Shown here: in pieces, positions 1 to 9,243 of the stretch
Layout of the letters: each line of letters begins with the position of its first letter
Numbering within the stretch: position 1 is the stretch's first letter
DNA from: Pectobacterium cacticida
Lineage (GTDB): Bacteria > Pseudomonadota > Gammaproteobacteria > Enterobacterales > Enterobacteriaceae
Length of the DNA: 64,000 nucleotides
Reading direction: 5' to 3'
Assembly: GCF_036885195.1 (NCBI RefSeq)
Contig: NZ_CP133656.1
Span: 1,984,001-2,048,000 of the forward strand
Position numbers and translations under genes: made by a program
The notes under the pieces: model-generated
Told to the model about the DNA's origin: nothing
Seen by the model: only the letters and a program-made list of their open reading frames with translations
Databases searched by the model: none

Positions 1-334
1 TGGTATTTCACTATCGCTTCAGCGCGCTGTTTATAGGCAGGGTTGCCGCTGAGGTTACTTAGCCCAACCAACACCCGCATCAGATTCTGCTGAGCAGAAA
101 AGTTGGATAACACGGCCTTGCGTCCATCGGGAAAGATCCACTCTAGCGGTTTGCCCGTGCGTGGATCGACGCCATCAGCCAGCAGCGGCGTAGGTGATTG
201 GCCGTGATAATGGTCTCCGGCCTTTGCCAGCACATTATCAACATATTCATTGACGATAGACAGACGGTCGGGCGCTGCGGCGTTGGCGTGTAAAGCGACC
301 AACCCCGCAAGAATCGACAGCACAAATTTATTCA
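1..334 (-). CDS. periplasmic exo-pectate lyase, PL2 family (5' part)
   Basis: Only the first ~111 codons lie inside the window; the gene runs off the left edge. The protein starts MNKFVLSILAGLVALHANA, a clear Sec signal peptide, followed by APDRLSIVNEYVDNVLAKAG and GDHYHGQSPTPLLADG. I recognise these as the N-terminus of PL2 exopolygalacturonate lyases such as PelY of Yersinia. Periplasmic PL2 enzymes cut digalacturonate from oligogalacturonates that have crossed the outer membrane. The gene follows two KdgM-like porins on the same strand, with an 85-base gap, so uptake and trimming are probably co-expressed. The family call is strong; I leave the symbol empty because naming differs between genera. 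The catalytic residues lie outside the window. Confidence 0.85.
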
Positions 335-419
335 TTTTGGTTACCTGTAATCACTTTAGTAAAAGGATCCCGTTTGATTAACCGGATCCCGATAAGTAAG
401 GCGTGGTCATAAACCGAAA

Positions 420-1172
420 CTAAAACGTGTAGGTAAAGCCGACTTTTCCTTTCCCTTCACGAGATTTTACATCCCGACCGCTGGCGACATCCTCAACGCC
501 TACGTATGCTGTCCAATTGGCGTTAATAGTGTAAAACACGTCGAAATCCTGCTGATAATCATGCTTTTTGTCGTTTTGCAGAACATAATCCGCGTGGTAG
601 TAATAAGCGTTATACGCTAGCGTGAAATTGTTGAACCCCTTATAGGCAATACCCGCTTCATAGCGATGGCGATGCGTGTCATCGTCCGCGCTCTTGCGCT
701 TGCTACGCGTGATCTTTCTCAGGTCATAGCGATATTGCGCATGAAGATCCGACGTATCCGTTATCGCCCAGGTCAATTTCAATCCTGGCGTATAGCGAGC
801 TCCTGAAGTCTGGCTCGCGCCAATGTCACCTACAGTTCCGTCGCCGCTGGTGCCACCGGAATAGAAACGTGCTTCCAGATTGGGCGTCAGGGTTAATTCT
901 GGCGTTAGGTTGTAGGCAAATCCGGTATAAAATGCATAAGAATTTGAGACGACATCATCGATGGTCAGATCTTTATTCTTATTATAAAAATTCAACTCAA
1001 CACCGACGTACAGGCCGTTGTCCATAAAATGCCGCATGCCGACTTGATCACCATGGTAGCGGTTCATGGTTCCCCAGCTATGTTCATAGCTGAGTTTGGT
1101 ATCAGAAGCAGAGGCGGAAATAGCATAAATTTGGGCAAAAAGAATACCGGCCACAAGGTAGCGTTTTTTCAT
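420..1172 (-). CDS. KdgM-family oligogalacturonate porin (first copy)
   Basis: This is a 250-residue outer-membrane porin. The start at MKKRYLVAGILFAQ gives a signal peptide ending near SASA; a longer frame reaches base 1241 but would add a non-signal N-terminus. The mature part opens with TKLSYEHSWGTMNRYHGD and ends GKGKVGFTYTF, with alternating strands and a C-terminal phenylalanine as expected for a 12-stranded barrel. KdgM porins admit pectin-derived oligogalacturonates. It lies between a second KdgM-like porin upstream and the PL2 lyase downstream. It has no strong Shine-Dalgarno of its own, so coupling to the upstream gene's transcript is plausible. Substrate specificity within the family (KdgM, KdgN or NanC type) cannot be told by eye. 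Confidence 0.85.
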   Translation of the reverse strand: MKKRYLVAGILFAQIYAISASASDTKLSYEHSWGTMNRYHGDQVGMRHFMDNGLYVGVELNFYNKNKDLTIDDVVSNSYAFYTGFAYNLTPELTLTPNLEARFYSGGTSGDGTVGDIGASQTSGARYTPGLKLTWAITDTSDLHAQYRYDLRKITRSKRKSADDDTHRHRYEAGIAYKGFNNFTLAYNAYYYHADYVLQNDKKHDYQQDFDVFYTINANWTAYVGVEDVASGRDVKSREGKGKVGFTYTF

Positions 1173-1304
1173 GATGGATACCATTAATAGTGTTCGTTTA
1201 TGATGAAAACTGTGCGCTGACATACAAAATTCCGCGCGCAAATTTATTTTTTCATCAACGCGATATGTAATAGAGTGCGTATGTTTTATAAAACTCTGTG
1301 TTTT

Positions 1305-2123
1305 TTAGAAAACGTAGTTTAAACCAACTTTGATTTTCCCCTGACGGCTTGATGATGTGCTGGATTTATTAATATCATCATACTCAATGTAAGGAGTTAG
1401 CTTCTTGTTTAACTTATATTGAACTTTGAACTGATGCTCATAGTCCGTTTTACCGTTATCGTACAATGCGTATTCTCTTTCCGTGAATTCGCCCTTGCTA
1501 TATTTATACGATTTCGTGGTGTTTTCGCCGATATAATAGTTAAAAACGTAGGTCAGATTGATATTATTAATTCCTGAATAGGTTATCCCTGCATCCAAAC
1601 GATGGCGTCCCGTGTCGGATTTTGATAAATAGGTTTCGCCAGCATGACCATATTTGTCCGATGTGGAAATCGTTGAATAACGTGAACTGCGCGAAGGTTT
1701 CTTATATTCATATCGGTAGCGACCGTAGGTAGACCAGTTGCGATGAATGCGATAACTGTATTTCAGACCAGGTTGGTACATCATGCTGGCGTTACCGATA
1801 GAGAATTCAAAGCTCGGCGTCAAGGTTGCGGCTTTGCTCAGCTTAAGGTCCTTACCTATCACCATCCCGCCAGAGCCGCCCTGCATATCATCATAGGCCA
1901 CGTCGTAGTTGCTATTTCCGCCCGCCGCCGTACTAAATTTGACTTCATATGACCAACCGTTTGTCTTTTTGTGAATCAACTTGATGGAATCTGAGTGGCG
2001 GCGATCTTCCGTCTTCCAATTATGTTCATATTGAAAGGTGGTTTTACCATCGGTTTGTGCCTGAACAAGGAACGGCGTGAACCCGGCACAAACCATAAGT
2101 AGATTACGTGTGTATGTTTTCAT
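1305..2123 (-). CDS. KdgM-family oligogalacturonate porin (second copy)
   Basis: This 272-residue outer-membrane protein has a signal peptide ending at LVQA and a mature start TDGKTTFQYEHNWKTEDRR, which parallels the neighbouring porin. It ends RQGKIKVGLNYVF, a typical barrel terminus. Internal segments YGRYRYEYKKPSRSS and RHRLDAGITYSGINNINLTY match the barrel strands in the adjacent copy, so the two look like diverged tandem duplicates. It is the first gene of a probable porin-porin-lyase operon. The 834-base region upstream holds a KdgR-like palindrome, which suggests pectin-responsive repression. A long basic loop around residues 135-165 is absent from the first copy and may alter selectivity (inference). 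Confidence 0.85.
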   Translation of the reverse strand: MKTYTRNLLMVCAGFTPFLVQAQTDGKTTFQYEHNWKTEDRRHSDSIKLIHKKTNGWSYEVKFSTAAGGNSNYDVAYDDMQGGSGGMVIGKDLKLSKAATLTPSFEFSIGNASMMYQPGLKYSYRIHRNWSTYGRYRYEYKKPSRSSRYSTISTSDKYGHAGETYLSKSDTGRHRLDAGITYSGINNINLTYVFNYYIGENTTKSYKYSKGEFTEREYALYDNGKTDYEHQFKVQYKLNKKLTPYIEYDDINKSSTSSSRQGKIKVGLNYVF

Positions 2124-2435
2124 TATTTAAATCTCTTTTTAAATAAACTATAGGCGTAGGTATTCTCTATCCTTAAATCCGATAGGTATTATTTTCTTGA
2201 CGTAAAAATAGAACCATTGAACATGGTGTTAACGCCATTAATTAATGTCAGGTAGGGGGTAACCCTGATAGCTCAGAATTAATTAATGCATAGACCATTC
2301 ATTATATTATTTTATTTGAGCGGCGTTCAGGTATCATGAATAAATGATCCCGATTGCAATATTCTATTGCTGGAATTTTTCTGGTGTTTTGATTTTCCCT
2401 TAAATATCAGCTATGAGATTCTGCATAGTATGACC

Positions 2436-2457
2436 AAAGAGAAACACTGTTTCATTT
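2436..2457. promoter_or_regulatory. KdgR-like operator
   Basis: The core GAAACACTGTTTC at 2441-2453 is a perfect 13-base palindrome followed by ATTT. It closely matches the KdgR consensus (GAAACA-N-TGTTTC with AT-rich flanks) that controls pectinolysis genes in soft-rot bacteria. It lies about 310 bases upstream of the second porin, which is far; a long leader or promoter-distal control would be needed. Confidence 0.7.
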
Positions 2458-2472
2458 AGCCAGATCACACAT
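2451..2472. promoter_or_regulatory. possible CRP site next to the KdgR box
   Basis: A GATCACA half-site (TCACA at 2465-2469) sits directly beside the KdgR-like palindrome. On the minus strand it reads TGTGATCTGG. The other half is poor. CRP and KdgR jointly control kdgM-type promoters in Dickeya, which favours the call, but the match alone is weak. Confidence 0.35.
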
Positions 2473-2931
2473 TTGGTTACTTATGAAAATTTTATGACAT
2501 TACTTAATGCACTTATTTAATTCGATAAAACGGGCGGCAATATAGCCCTCGGTCGCAAAATTTTAAGTGGCACCACGTATTCTGGGAAATGGTTAATGAT
2601 CGGTGCTTGGGTGTTTATTGACCTATTATTCGCGTTATTGATTCATAGGGATGTCGATATTAGACGGGATTGGCTGCGCTGCATCATAAAGTATAGATAA
2701 GCAACCCAGCTTCAGTGGTCGGCTTACGGCGAACATAACCTACTCACGTTCCTGTGTGGAATCAGCTCTACACATCTTTTCGTACTCAAATAATGCAGAT
2801 CGCGTGTCTTCATGCCCCGCAATGACGCACGATTGTTCCTCTATTGTGCATAGCGATGAACCAAATTAACTAAATATTATGTAAATCAATAATATAAATT
2901 TTGGCACGCATTTCGCTTAGATGAATTCAAT

Positions 2932-2943
2932 CTTGTATACCAG
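2932..2943. promoter_or_regulatory. possible GntR/FCD operator before the urea operon
   Basis: CTTGTATACCAG is a near-perfect palindrome around GTATAC, of the type bound by FCD-subfamily GntR regulators. It ends 14 bases before the allophanate hydrolase start codon. A GntR/FCD gene lies inside the same operon, so autoregulation is plausible. No second copy was found upstream of the regulator gene. Confidence 0.35.
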
Positions 2944-2957
2944 TTGGGATTCATACT

Positions 2958-4760
2958 ATGTCGAGAATGACAGGGCTTACGCTTCAGGAGTGGAAACAGT
3001 ATTACCAGCAACATGCCGACCGTGTTAGTGAAACACTGGGCGCGCTGCTCGCCAGCTTGTCAAAGGACGATCCAGCATGGATCGCGCTAGCCACGCCCGC
3101 GCAACTACAGGCACAGCTTACCGAACTTTTACCTCGGTATCGGGACAATCCCGCGTCGCTGCCGTTGTTCGGCGTTCCCTTTGCGGTAAAGGATAATATT
3201 GATGTCGCTGGCTGGCCGACGAGTGCGGCGTGCCCGGCATTTACCTATCAGGCAACTCAGGATGCGACGGCGGTAGCCCGGTTAAAAGCGGCTGGGGCAG
3301 TGGTTATCGGCAAAACTAATCTCGATCAGTTTGCGACCGGCCTGGTAGGGACGCGCTCACCGTTTGGGGCCGTGCCCAATACCTTTAATGCCGACTACAT
3401 CAGCGGCGGTTCCAGCTCTGGGTCGGCGTCGGTGCTGGCGCGGGGGCTGGTGGCGTTTTCATTAGGCACAGACACCGCCGGGTCGGGGCGTGTGCCTGCC
3501 GGGTTTAACAATGTTGTCGGGTTAAAACCGACCAAAGGCTGGCTATCGGCCAGCGGCGTCGTACCGGCGTGTCGTCTCAATGACACCATCTCCGTCTTTG
3601 CTTTGACGGTAGAAGACGCCTTTACCGTTGCTGAACTGGCGGGCGGATACGATGCAACCGATGCTTATTCTCGCCGCCATCCGGCCAATACCCCTGCGGC
3701 ATTGCCAGCAAAGCCACGTTTTGCCATTCCCAGCGATCCCACTTTCTTTGCCGACGATATCGCGCAATCGGCCTGGCAACAGGCGTTGGTCGCATTGGAA
3801 GCGTCGGGCGCGACGCTACACCCTATTGATTTCAGTATTTTCACACAACTCGCCGAACAACTTTATCAAGGCCCCTGGGTGGCAGAACGCACGGTGGCTG
3901 TAGGGGACATACTGCAACAGCCGGAAAACATGGACCCGGTGGTACACGGCATTGTGGCGAACGGTGAACGCTTTAGCGCAGTAGAAACGTTTAAGGCGGA
4001 GTACTTACGTGCCGAGCTGGCGCGGCAGATCCAGCAAACGTTGGCCGCGTTCGATGCGTTAGTCGTACCGACGTCGCCGACGATCCATACGCTAGAGGCA
4101 ATAAAACGGGAACCGGTGCGCTACAACTCCCAGTTGGGAACTTATACCAACTTTACCAATCTGGCCGATCTCTCGGCGCTGGCGCTGCCCGCCCCATTCC
4201 GTGCCGATGGTTTGCCTGCGGGTATCACGTTGCTCGCGCCCGCCTGGCATGACCGCGCATTAGCCAGTTTTGGCCAGCGTTGGCAGGCCCAGTTGGCGCT
4301 CACGCTGGGGGCCACGGGTAAACCATTACCCGCCGAACCCGCCGCCTTGCCGCCTTCGGCGTTACACGTTCGTCTGGCGGTGGTCGGTGCGCACCTGACG
4401 GGGATGCCGCTCAACCATCAACTGACCCAGCGTGATGCCGTCTTTGTCGAAGAAACGCACACGGCGGCGAACTATCGCCTGTATGCACTGGCCAATACGC
4501 AACCGGCGAAACCCGGTTTAGCGAAAAGTGGTGATGGCGCGGCGATTATCGTCGAACTGTGGGACATCCCATTGGCGCGTTTTGGCGAATTTGTGGCGGA
4601 AATCCCCGCGCCATTAGGGATTGGCACGTTGACACTCGCCGACGGACGGCAGGTTAAAGGCTTTATTTGCGAACCGGCGGCGCTGAGCGACGCCGTGGAT
4701 ATCACGGAATTCGGCGGCTGGCGCAACTGGCTGGCGCATCAGGAGGCATCTCATGTTTAA
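2958..4760 (+). CDS. atzF: allophanate hydrolase
   Basis: This 600-residue enzyme hydrolyses allophanate to two ammonia and two CO2, the second step of urea amidolyase. The N-terminal ~450 residues are an amidase-signature domain: VPFAVKDNIDVAGWPTSA with Lys78, the serine loop SGGSSSGSAS near 149-157, and DTAGSGRVPAG with nucleophile Ser176. The C-terminal ~130 residues (LHVRLAVVGAHLTGMPLNHQ onward) are the small gamma-glutamylcyclotransferase-like domain usual for full-length AtzF. The next gene, urea carboxylase, overlaps it by 8 bases (ATGTTTAA), indicating translational coupling. A second amidase at 18628 shares the lysine and serine motifs but lacks this C-terminal domain. Confidence 0.93.
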   Translation: MSRMTGLTLQEWKQYYQQHADRVSETLGALLASLSKDDPAWIALATPAQLQAQLTELLPRYRDNPASLPLFGVPFAVKDNIDVAGWPTSAACPAFTYQATQDATAVARLKAAGAVVIGKTNLDQFATGLVGTRSPFGAVPNTFNADYISGGSSSGSASVLARGLVAFSLGTDTAGSGRVPAGFNNVVGLKPTKGWLSASGVVPACRLNDTISVFALTVEDAFTVAELAGGYDATDAYSRRHPANTPAALPAKPRFAIPSDPTFFADDIAQSAWQQALVALEASGATLHPIDFSIFTQLAEQLYQGPWVAERTVAVGDILQQPENMDPVVHGIVANGERFSAVETFKAEYLRAELARQIQQTLAAFDALVVPTSPTIHTLEAIKREPVRYNSQLGTYTNFTNLADLSALALPAPFRADGLPAGITLLAPAWHDRALASFGQRWQAQLALTLGATGKPLPAEPAALPPSALHVRLAVVGAHLTGMPLNHQLTQRDAVFVEETHTAANYRLYALANTQPAKPGLAKSGDGAAIIVELWDIPLARFGEFVAEIPAPLGIGTLTLADGRQVKGFICEPAALSDAVDITEFGGWRNWLAHQEASHV

Positions 4761-7700
4761 GACGGTATTGATTGCTAACCGGGGTGAAATCGCCTGTCGG
4801 GCCATACGCACGCTGAAGCGTATGGGGATTGCCAGCGTGGCGATTTATTCCGATGCTGACAAAAATGCGCCGCACGTTAAGGACGCAGATATAGCCATCG
4901 CGCTGGGAGGCGAAAAAGCGAGCGATAGCTATTTATGCATCGATAAAGTACTGGCCGCCGCGCAGCAGAGTGGGGCTGAGGCCATCTGGCCGGGATACGG
5001 CTTTCTGTCTGAAAGTCTTCCGTTTGCCGCCGCCTGTGAGAAAGCCGGTATCGTGTTTATTGGGCCAACCGCGCAACAACTTGGCGAATTTGGTTTGAAG
5101 CACCGCGCGCGTGAATTAGCGGCCGCCGCCGGTGTCCCCATGACGCCGGGAACGCCGCTACTGGCGTCGTTAGAGGAAGCATTAGCCGCCGCAGAGGATA
5201 TCGGTTATCCGGTGATGCTGAAAAGCACTGCCGGTGGCGGCGGCATTGGCCTGACGCGCTGTGCGGACGCGACGGCGCTGCGGACGGCCTGGGAGAGTGT
5301 GCGTCGCTTGGGCGAACAATTTTTCAGCGACGCGGGCGTTTTCCTCGAACGCTGCATCGATCGGGCGCGTCATGTCGAAGTGCAGATTTTTGGCGATGGT
5401 AAGGGCCGTGTCGTGGCGCTGGGCGAACGCGATTGCTCATTGCAACGGCGTAATCAGAAGGTCGTGGAAGAAACGCCAGCGCCACATCTGCCAGACGCCA
5501 CACGCGCGGCGCTGCTCGCTTCAGCGGTGAAACTGGGTGAACTGGTCAGCTATCGCAGCGCGGGAACGGTGGAGTATATCTACGATGCTGAACGCGATGC
5601 GTTCTTTTTCCTTGAAGTAAATACGCGTTTGCAGGTGGAGCACCCTGTGACGGAGTGCGTTACCGGGCTGGATTTGGTCGAATGTATGCTGCGCGTCGCG
5701 GCGGATGAACCGCTGGACTGGGAAAAACTCATGCAGGCTCCGCGCGGCGCGGCGATCGAAGTGCGTATTTATGCGGAAGATCCGCTGAAAAACTTTCAGC
5801 CCAGCCCCGGCGTTTTGACCGAAGTGGCATTTCCCGATGGGGTGCGGGTCGACGGTTGGGTCAGTACCGGTTCCGAAGTATCGGCGTATTACGATCCGAT
5901 GATCGCCAAACTGATTGTCCACGCGCCAACCCGTGAACTGGCGCTGGCGAAGATGCAACAGGCGCTGAATGCCACTCGCTTGCATGGGATTGCTACTAAT
6001 CTGGATTATTTGCGGCAGATTATTGCCACCGACGCCTTTCAGCATGGCACGGTTTGGACGCGCATGCTCGACAGCTTTACGCCGTCAGCCTCAGTCATTG
6101 AAGTGATCCAACCCGGCACCTGGAGCAGTGTACAGGATTATCCTGGCCGCCTGGGGTATTGGGATATTGGCGTACCGCCGTCCGGCCCGATGGACGATCT
6201 CGCCTTCCGCCTGGCAAACCGTATTGTCGGTAATGATGACGTGGCAGCCGGGCTGGAATTTACGCTGCAAGGGCCGACGCTGCGCTTCCATTGTGATGCC
6301 GTGATTGCGCTGACGGGCGCCGATTGTCCGACAACCCTCGATGGCGAAGCGGTGCCATACTGGCAGCCCGTCACAATCAAAGCCGGACAAACGCTGACGC
6401 TAGGGCGCGCGCAGTCCGGCTGCCGCACCTATCTGGCGGTGCGTAACGGCATTGATGTGCCGCAGTATCTCGGTAGCCGCTCGACCTTCGCACTCGGCGA
6501 ATTTGGCGGTCATGCCGGACGCACGCTGCGCGTAGCGGATAAGCTGGCGATTTCTCAGCCCGCGCTGCCTGCCTGCACCACGCCAGCGCCCGTGAGTGCC
6601 CCGCAAGCTGTCGATCCCGCGTTGATTCCTCAATATGGCAACGACTGGCGCATCGGTGTGCTCTACGGCCCGCACGGCGCACCGGATTTCTTTACCCACG
6701 CCGCTATTGATGAGTTCTTCGCGGCGGAATGGCAGGTACATTACAACTCGAACCGATTGGGTGTGCGGCTGGTTGGGCCGAAACCGACCTGGACACGGGA
6801 AAACGGCGGTGAAGCGGGTCTGCATCCGTCGAACGTACACGACTGCGAATACGCGATTGGCGCAATCAACTTTACCGGCGATTTCCCGGTGATCCTTACG
6901 CGCGACGGGCCGAGTCTGGGGGGATTTGTCTGCCCGGTCACCATTGCCAAGGCCGAGCTGTGGAAAGTCGGTCAGGTCAAACCCGGCGATCGTATCCGTT
7001 TTCATCCCATCAGTGCGGATGAAGCGCTGGCATTAGAACAGGCGCAGTCGACCAGCATTGCCACGCTGAACGTGGTACAGACGCCGACGTTTGACGCCCC
7101 TTCGCTGGCGTCGACAGCGCACGGTTCAGCCACCATACTGGCGGCCATTCCCGCGACCGCCACGACGCCCGCCGCCGTCTACCGTCAGGCCGGGGATAAC
7201 TATATTCTGATCGAGTATGGCGAAAATGTGCTGGATCTGGCGCTGCGGTTGCGTGTTCACCTGCTTATGATGGCGATCCGCGCGTCGGAAACGGCAGGCA
7301 TCGCAGAACTCTCGCCCGGCGTGCGGTCGTTACAGGTGCGTTACGACAGCCAGGTGATTCGTCAGCGTGCGTTATTAGACCTATTGCTCCATCTGGAAAG
7401 TCAGCTTGGCGATGTCAGCCAGATGAAGGTGCCGTCGCGCATTGTCCATTTGCCGATGGCGTTTGAAGACAGCGCTACACTGGGCGCGGTGGAACGCTAT
7501 CGCGAAACCGTCCGCGCCAGTGCGCCGTGGCTACCGAATAATGTCGATTTTATTCAGCGGATTAATGGGTTACCCAGCCGCGATGACGTGCGCGACATCA
7601 TTTTTGACGCCAGCTATCTGATTCTGGGGCTGGGCGACGTCTATCTCGGCGCGCCTTGCGCCGTCCCAATCGATCCGCGCCACCGCCTGCTGAGTTCCAA

Positions 7701-8367
7701 ATACAATCCGGCGCGCACCTTTACGGCCGAAGGGACGGTCGGTATCGGCGGCATGTACATGTGTATCTACGGCATGGATTCGCCAGGCGGCTATCAACTG
7801 GTCGGACGCACCCTGCCGATTTGGAACAAATTCCTCAAAAATGACCAATTCCTCGCGGGTGAACCGTGGCTGCTGCGCTTCTTCGATCAGGTGCGTTTCT
7901 ATCCAGTAAGCGAAGCCGAGCTGACGACGCTGCGTGAAGATTTCCGCGAAGGGCGCGCCACGATCCGCATTGAAGAATCCACTTTTGATTTTGCCGAGCA
8001 CTCCCGTTTCCTGGTGGAACAGGCCGACGATATTGCCGCTTTCCGCCAGCGTCAATCCACCGCGTTTGCAACGGAAGTGGCGCTGTGGCAACAGGAAGAA
8101 GACAACCCGGTGCCGGAGATAACGCCACTCGCGCCGGTAGAGGAGGACGACGACGCTTTCCCGATCAATGCGGATATGAATGGCAATATCTGGAAAATCC
8201 TGGTGCACGCAGGGGATGACATTGAAGCCGGACAGCCGCTCATCATTGTCGAAGCCATGAAAATGGAATTGACGATCGCCGCACCGCGATCGGGTCGGGT
8301 GAAACGCATCGGTTGCCAGCCGGGTCGACCGGTCAGCCCAGGTGAAACCTTACTGTGGCTGGAATAA
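4753..8367 (+). CDS. uca: urea carboxylase (biotin-dependent)
   Basis: This 1204-residue protein carboxylates urea to allophanate using ATP and bicarbonate. Domains in order: biotin carboxylase with ATP-grasp (residues ~1-450, MFKTVLIANRGEIACRAIRTL, the loop KSTAGGGGIGLTRC and EVNTRLQVEHPVTE); carboxyltransferase halves of KipA/AHS2 type (from ~455, GTWSSVQDYPGRLGYWDIG) and KipI/AHS1 type (from ~810); and a C-terminal biotinyl domain with EAMKME, biotinylated on Lys1170. Length and order match bacterial urea carboxylase. The usual companion UAAP1/UAAP2 genes are not present here; instead the hydrolase lies directly upstream and an ABC urea transporter downstream. No urease genes occur in the window, so this is the ATP-dependent urea route. 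Confidence 0.95.
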   Translation: MFKTVLIANRGEIACRAIRTLKRMGIASVAIYSDADKNAPHVKDADIAIALGGEKASDSYLCIDKVLAAAQQSGAEAIWPGYGFLSESLPFAAACEKAGIVFIGPTAQQLGEFGLKHRARELAAAAGVPMTPGTPLLASLEEALAAAEDIGYPVMLKSTAGGGGIGLTRCADATALRTAWESVRRLGEQFFSDAGVFLERCIDRARHVEVQIFGDGKGRVVALGERDCSLQRRNQKVVEETPAPHLPDATRAALLASAVKLGELVSYRSAGTVEYIYDAERDAFFFLEVNTRLQVEHPVTECVTGLDLVECMLRVAADEPLDWEKLMQAPRGAAIEVRIYAEDPLKNFQPSPGVLTEVAFPDGVRVDGWVSTGSEVSAYYDPMIAKLIVHAPTRELALAKMQQALNATRLHGIATNLDYLRQIIATDAFQHGTVWTRMLDSFTPSASVIEVIQPGTWSSVQDYPGRLGYWDIGVPPSGPMDDLAFRLANRIVGNDDVAAGLEFTLQGPTLRFHCDAVIALTGADCPTTLDGEAVPYWQPVTIKAGQTLTLGRAQSGCRTYLAVRNGIDVPQYLGSRSTFALGEFGGHAGRTLRVADKLAISQPALPACTTPAPVSAPQAVDPALIPQYGNDWRIGVLYGPHGAPDFFTHAAIDEFFAAEWQVHYNSNRLGVRLVGPKPTWTRENGGEAGLHPSNVHDCEYAIGAINFTGDFPVILTRDGPSLGGFVCPVTIAKAELWKVGQVKPGDRIRFHPISADEALALEQAQSTSIATLNVVQTPTFDAPSLASTAHGSATILAAIPATATTPAAVYRQAGDNYILIEYGENVLDLALRLRVHLLMMAIRASETAGIAELSPGVRSLQVRYDSQVIRQRALLDLLLHLESQLGDVSQMKVPSRIVHLPMAFEDSATLGAVERYRETVRASAPWLPNNVDFIQRINGLPSRDDVRDIIFDASYLILGLGDVYLGAPCAVPIDPRHRLLSSKYNPARTFTAEGTVGIGGMYMCIYGMDSPGGYQLVGRTLPIWNKFLKNDQFLAGEPWLLRFFDQVRFYPVSEAELTTLREDFREGRATIRIEESTFDFAEHSRFLVEQADDIAAFRQRQSTAFATEVALWQQEEDNPVPEITPLAPVEEDDDAFPINADMNGNIWKILVHAGDDIEAGQPLIIVEAMKMELTIAAPRSGRVKRIGCQPGRPVSPGETLLWLE

Positions 8368-8444
8368 CGGGAATAACGAATGGTGGCCGGAATAACGGCG
8401 GCAGGGACAGCTGTCGTCCGCCCGCGAAGGTGTTTACGGACGAC
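8361..8444. repeat. short GGAATAACG repeats and a hairpin after urea carboxylase
   Basis: GGAATAACG occurs three times (8361-8369, 8370-8378, 8389-8397); the first copy contains the stop codon of urea carboxylase. A hairpin follows with arms GTCGTCCG (8413-8420) and CGGACGAC (8437-8444) but no T-run. It could be an RNA-processing or stabilising element in the polycistronic message. It is unlikely to be a strong terminator because the operon continues. Confidence 0.5.
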
Positions 8445-8470
8445 ATGAATGCCATAACGACACGGAGAAC

Positions 8471-9232
8471 ATGATGCGAGCAGGCACACAGAAGCGTAGC
8501 AAAGGTCGCCCTGAGGCGCTGGCGGAACGCGTATACCAAACGCTGAAAAATGACATTTTCGACTTTCGCCTGATGCCGGGCGATCGCTTTAGTGAAAATG
8601 AAATTGCCGAACGGATGTCGGTTAGCCGTACCCCTGTGCGTCAGGCACTGTTTTGGCTGGAGCGTGAAGGCTATGTCGAAGTTTATTTTCGCAGCGGCTG
8701 GCAGGTGCGGGCGTTTGATTTCGCCTATTTCGAGGAGCTGTATGACTTTCGTATTGTGCTGGAGTGCGAGGCGATCCGACGGTTATGCGGCATGCCACCG
8801 AGCCATTGCACCACATTGTTGGCCGATCTGAATCGCTTCTGGATTGAAGCGCCTCGTTTGGATGATGGCAACGTGGTGTCCCGCCACGATGAAGAATTTC
8901 ACCGAGGCTTAGTGGCGGCCGCAGGCAACAGCGAGATGGCGCGAGTGCACGGTGAACTGACAGAGAAGATCCGTATTATTCGGCGGCTCGATTTTACCCG
9001 TGAGGATCGTATCGATGCGACCTACAAAGAACACGCCCGTATTCTGCTGGCGATATTGCAACAACACACTGAGGAGGCACAGCGCATTTTGACCGATCAT
9101 ATTGCCGATAGTAAGGCCGAAGTCAGGAAGATCACCTTGCATATGCTACAGCAGGCTCGGCCGCAATCGGTTCCCTCTAGGTCGGTTTTACCCGACGCAT
9201 TTCATAAAAGCAAACTCACACAACACGACTAA
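8471..9232 (+). CDS. GntR-family (FCD) transcriptional regulator
   Basis: This 253-residue regulator has an N-terminal winged helix (AERVYQTLKNDIFDFRLMPG, then SENEIAERMSVSRTPVRQAL, about residues 17-60). An all-helical FCD ligand domain follows; DEEFHRGLVAAAGN, the later HARILLAIL and LTDHIADSK carry the metal/ligand-binding Asp and His residues typical of FCD proteins. GGAGAA precedes the start; a second ATG follows immediately. Its position between urea carboxylase and the urea transporter, all on the same strand, makes it the likely local regulator of urea use. The ligand is unknown. The GTATAC palindrome before atzF is a candidate binding site. Confidence 0.9.
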   Translation: MMRAGTQKRSKGRPEALAERVYQTLKNDIFDFRLMPGDRFSENEIAERMSVSRTPVRQALFWLEREGYVEVYFRSGWQVRAFDFAYFEELYDFRIVLECEAIRRLCGMPPSHCTTLLADLNRFWIEAPRLDDGNVVSRHDEEFHRGLVAAAGNSEMARVHGELTEKIRIIRRLDFTREDRIDATYKEHARILLAILQQHTEEAQRILTDHIADSKAEVRKITLHMLQQARPQSVPSRSVLPDAFHKSKLTQHD

Positions 9233-9243
9233 AGGGCTAATAA

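Larger units (their letters stand above)
2124..2957. other. intergenic control region between porin operon and urea operon
   Basis: This 834-base AT-rich stretch separates divergent transcription units. It holds the KdgR-like and CRP-like sites and the GTATAC palindrome listed separately. A hairpin-like segment TCAGG...CCTGA lies near 2250-2275, flanked by ATTAATTAAT repeats. I see no convincing coding sequence, tRNA or insertion element in it. Confidence 0.5.

Noticed and set aside
5521..6045. Long minus-strand open frame inside urea carboxylase
   Set aside because: It is antisense to a well-conserved biotin carboxylase region, with no family resemblance; high GC explains long shadow frames.
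7570..8208. 212-codon minus-strand frame inside urea carboxylase
   Set aside because: Same reason: antisense shadow of a conserved domain, no ribosome-binding site.
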